Positions 62,412-64,000 of a DNA stretch of 64,000 bases are shown here, piece after piece. This DNA comes from Acutalibacter sp. 1XD8-36 (GTDB taxonomy: Bacteria > Bacillota > Clostridia > Oscillospirales > Acutalibacteraceae). The notes below the pieces were generated by a model. It was not told the origin of the DNA, searched no databases, and saw only the letters and a list, made by a program, of their open reading frames with translations. A program made the translations under genes and the position numbers. The stretch spans positions 62,001 to 126,000 of the forward strand of contig NZ_QZDU01000008.1 in assembly GCF_009917525.1 (NCBI RefSeq), read 5' to 3'. Within the stretch, counting starts at the first letter, position 1, and every line of letters starts with the position of its first letter.

Positions 62412-62793
62412 AGCAGAGGGCCGGCCTGTGCGCCAGCGGGCCGTGGCCCTGCAGTATGGCGTCAGCGATTCGGCGCCTGTGATAGTTGCCGCCGGCATGG
62501 GCCATCTTGCTGAAAAAATCCTGGATGTGGCCCAGGAAAACGGCGTGCCAATCTACGAGGACAACTCCCTTGCCACCATACTCTCCCAGCTTAATTTGGG
62601 CCAGGAGATACCGGCGGAGCTCTACAGGGCCGTCGTGGAGATATACGTGTACTTTCTCAATTTCGACTTCAACCGCCAGTCCCAGGGCCTCAGGCAGCTT
62701 CGCAGCCTGCTACCGGGGGCAGGCCAGAATCAGGCCCATAGCCAAAACCAGGGCAATGCCGGGGACGTACCCGATGAACCCGAGGAGAATTAG
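62392..62793 (+). CDS. FlhB C-terminal-like protein (FhlB/YlqH family)
   Basis: The protein is 133 residues and resembles only the cytoplasmic end of FlhB: AVALQYGVSDSAPVIVAAGMGHLAEKILDVA, then VPIYEDNSLATILSQL and EIPAELYRAVVEIYVYFL (landmarks). There is no membrane part and no NPTH cleavage motif. Homologues can partly replace the FlhB C-terminus in some bacteria. A GTG at 62392 fits GAGGTGA at the right spacing; an ATG at 62398 is possible. The last 30 residues are a Gln/Asn/Gly-rich tail. Confidence 0.85.
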   Translation: MSMSRSEAEGRPVRQRAVALQYGVSDSAPVIVAAGMGHLAEKILDVAQENGVPIYEDNSLATILSQLNLGQEIPAELYRAVVEIYVYFLNFDFNRQSQGLRQLRSLLPGAGQNQAHSQNQGNAGDVPDEPEEN

Positions 62794-62807
62794 GAGGATA
62801 TTTGATT

Positions 62808-63437
62808 ATGTTTTTTAAGAAGAAGGATAAGGCGGCGAAAAACGCCCCCCTATGCGTGCTGCTGGACAGCAACACATCAAGGGTGCTGGCCCGCGGGGCC
62901 CTGGAGGGTCCGATGGACGGCCTCAACATGCAGATAAACATTATCGAGGGGGACCCTCTGGCGGTGGTCCATACCGACCATATCCAGATAGTCCCCGCCG
63001 ACGAGGCGATTTCCCCAAAGCTTGGGCACGTGATACACTACCAGGGCACCCACCTGGTTTTGGAGCCCCTAAGGGAGCTTGTGGGCAATACGGTCCGGGC
63101 CAACCTCAGGATGCCCGTGGACTTTGACACCTTCATCTACCCCACCGACGGCAGCCCCGGGCGCTATAAAGCTAAGAGCAACGACCTCAGCTGCGGCGGC
63201 ATAAGCTTCTATACCAGCGGCGTGTTTAAGGTGGGCGACATCGTTGAGGTGGTGGTGCCCATTACAAGAGGAGGCCCCCTGCTCCTGGGCTGCGAGCTGC
63301 TGCGTATCAGCGAGATGGAGGACGGCTCGCTGTTCTATGCCGCCAAGTTCACCGAGGTCCTGAACGAGCAGGAGAGCATGCTGAGGGAAGCGGTGTTCAA
63401 CGTGCAGCTGAAGTCAATACAGCGCACCAGGCGCTAA
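62808..63437 (+). CDS. PilZ-domain c-di-GMP effector
   Basis: The protein is about 209 residues with an N-terminal YcgR-like beta domain (about 12-95) and a C-terminal PilZ domain (about 98-200). Both c-di-GMP-binding motifs are intact: RANLR (RxxxR) and DLSCGG (DxSxxG). Such proteins brake or bias the flagellar motor when c-di-GMP is high. It lies 14 bases after the YlqH-like gene, so it is probably in the same transcript. AGGAGG at 62792-62797 favours the ATG at 62808 over a TTG at 62802. Confidence 0.92.
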   Translation: MFFKKKDKAAKNAPLCVLLDSNTSRVLARGALEGPMDGLNMQINIIEGDPLAVVHTDHIQIVPADEAISPKLGHVIHYQGTHLVLEPLRELVGNTVRANLRMPVDFDTFIYPTDGSPGRYKAKSNDLSCGGISFYTSGVFKVGDIVEVVVPITRGGPLLLGCELLRISEMEDGSLFYAAKFTEVLNEQESMLREAVFNVQLKSIQRTRR

Positions 63438-63481
63438 CAAAGGCCCTTGGCAGGCAAATTTTGGTAAATACATTAAATTTC

Positions 63482-63510
63482 TTGCAATATCACAGGAAAT
63501 GGAATAAAAT
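63482..63510 (+). promoter_or_regulatory. Sigma-A-type promoter for the S-layer-homology gene
   Basis: TTGCAA (63482-63487), 17 bp and TAAAAT (63505-63510), about 100 bases before the ATG at 63609. Confidence 0.7.
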
Positions 63511-63608
63511 CTATTTAAAGCATCTTTTGGAAGGGAGTGGGGCCAATACCCTTGAAGAATGTCCGAGCTAATTTACAAATCCTTGATGACTTAGAGAAAG
63601 GGAAACAA

Positions 63609-64000
63609 ATGATTACGAACACGAAGAAATTCATCAAGCGCACTGTGGCACTGCTCCTGTGCGCCATGCTCCTATTCGGCGCCGTGCCGCTGGAGATTAT
63701 GCCCAGGGCCTCGGCCGCCTCCTGGGCCGACCCGTACATGGACCAGCTAAAGCAGTACGGCGTCATGGTCGGCGGCCGCCCCAACTCCGTTATAACCCGG
63801 GCCGAGATGGCGGCGGTGCTGAACCGTGCCTTCGGCTTCAGGCGCACCGGCCCCATCCCCTTTACCGACGTAAATAAAAACGCCTGGTACTATAACGACA
63901 TCGTGGTATCCTATAACGAGGGGATTCTGGCGGGCACCAGCAGGACTACCGCCTCCCCTAACGCCCCGGTGACCCGTGAGCAGGCCCTGGCCCTTATAGG
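63609..64000 (+). CDS. S-layer-homology (SLH) domain surface protein, 5' part only
   Basis: The reading frame is open from 63609 to the window edge (130 codons) and continues beyond it. A signal peptide (basic TKKFIKRT, hydrophobic VALLLCAMLLFGAV, cleavage after RASA) is followed by one SLH repeat (WADPYMDQLKQYGVM...TRAEMAAVLNRAFGF) and most of a second (FTDVNKNAWYYNDIV...VTREQALALI). SLH domains bind secondary cell-wall polymers. The C-terminal cargo domain is not visible. A purine-rich GAGAAAGGGA precedes the ATG. Confidence 0.9.
   Translation, partial: MITNTKKFIKRTVALLLCAMLLFGAVPLEIMPRASAASWADPYMDQLKQYGVMVGGRPNSVITRAEMAAVLNRAFGFRRTGPIPFTDVNKNAWYYNDIVVSYNEGILAGTSRTTASPNAPVTREQALALI

Overview
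The window comes from a GC-rich, motile, Gram-positive anaerobe. The flagellar order flgB-flgC-fliE-fliF-fliG-fliH-fliI-fliJ-fliK-flgD-flgE, the CheC/CheD/CheV chemotaxis style, FliY instead of plain FliN, the FliW-CsrA pair, the absence of P- and L-ring genes, type III glutamine synthetase and an FMN-riboswitch-controlled RibU all point to Clostridia. The palindromic intergenic repeats and base composition suggest Oscillospiraceae/Ruminococcaceae; this placement is an inference.

Layout. Bases 1-11 kb are housekeeping: type III glutamine synthetase, a membrane protein with a degenerate GGDEF domain, an FMN riboswitch with RibU, the NAD(P)H-hydrate repair enzyme Nnr, a duplicated PF06541 membrane protein, a GlgX-type debranching enzyme and an ANT(6)-like nucleotidyltransferase. 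Bases 38.4 down to 11.0 kb (minus strand) form one fla/che operon of about 27 kb. It starts at a sigma-A-like promoter before flgB and ends at a terminator after an EAL-HDOD protein. It encodes rod, MS ring, C ring, export apparatus, hook, stator, sigma-28, CheY, CheC, CheD and CheV. Bases 38.5-45 kb hold a lipoprotein, an FtsA-like protein, a chemoreceptor, an ABC ATPase that has lost its catalytic residues and a C39-like protease. Bases 45.3-56 kb hold late flagellar genes (fliD-fliS-unknown; flgM-flgN-flgK-flgL-DUF6470-fliW-csrA), with a plus-strand ParA/ComFB-domain gene pair between the two blocks. Bases 56-60.8 kb hold cheW-cheR-cheB and cheA under separate promoters. Bases 61-64 kb hold a YlqG/YlqH-like pair, a PilZ protein and the start of an S-layer-homology protein.

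How the genes work together. The window encodes nearly a whole Gram-positive flagellum and a complete CheA/W/Y/R/B/C/D/V pathway. I did not find fliL, flhF, flhG or flagellin here. The only candidate positioning gene is a ParA next to a ComFB-domain protein. Several proteins point to c-di-GMP sensing rather than synthesis or breakdown: a GGDEF domain with a lost active site but an intact inhibitory site, an EAL domain without catalytic residues, a PilZ protein and the ComFB-domain protein.

The observations I rate highest are the ParA-ComFB pair, two FliM-N-like CheY-docking motifs inside the FliY linker, the dead solo ABC ATPase, the promoter and hairpin between motA and motB, low-GC modules in the exposed parts of FlgE, FliD and FlgK, and repeat elements abutting stop codons inside the flagellar operon.
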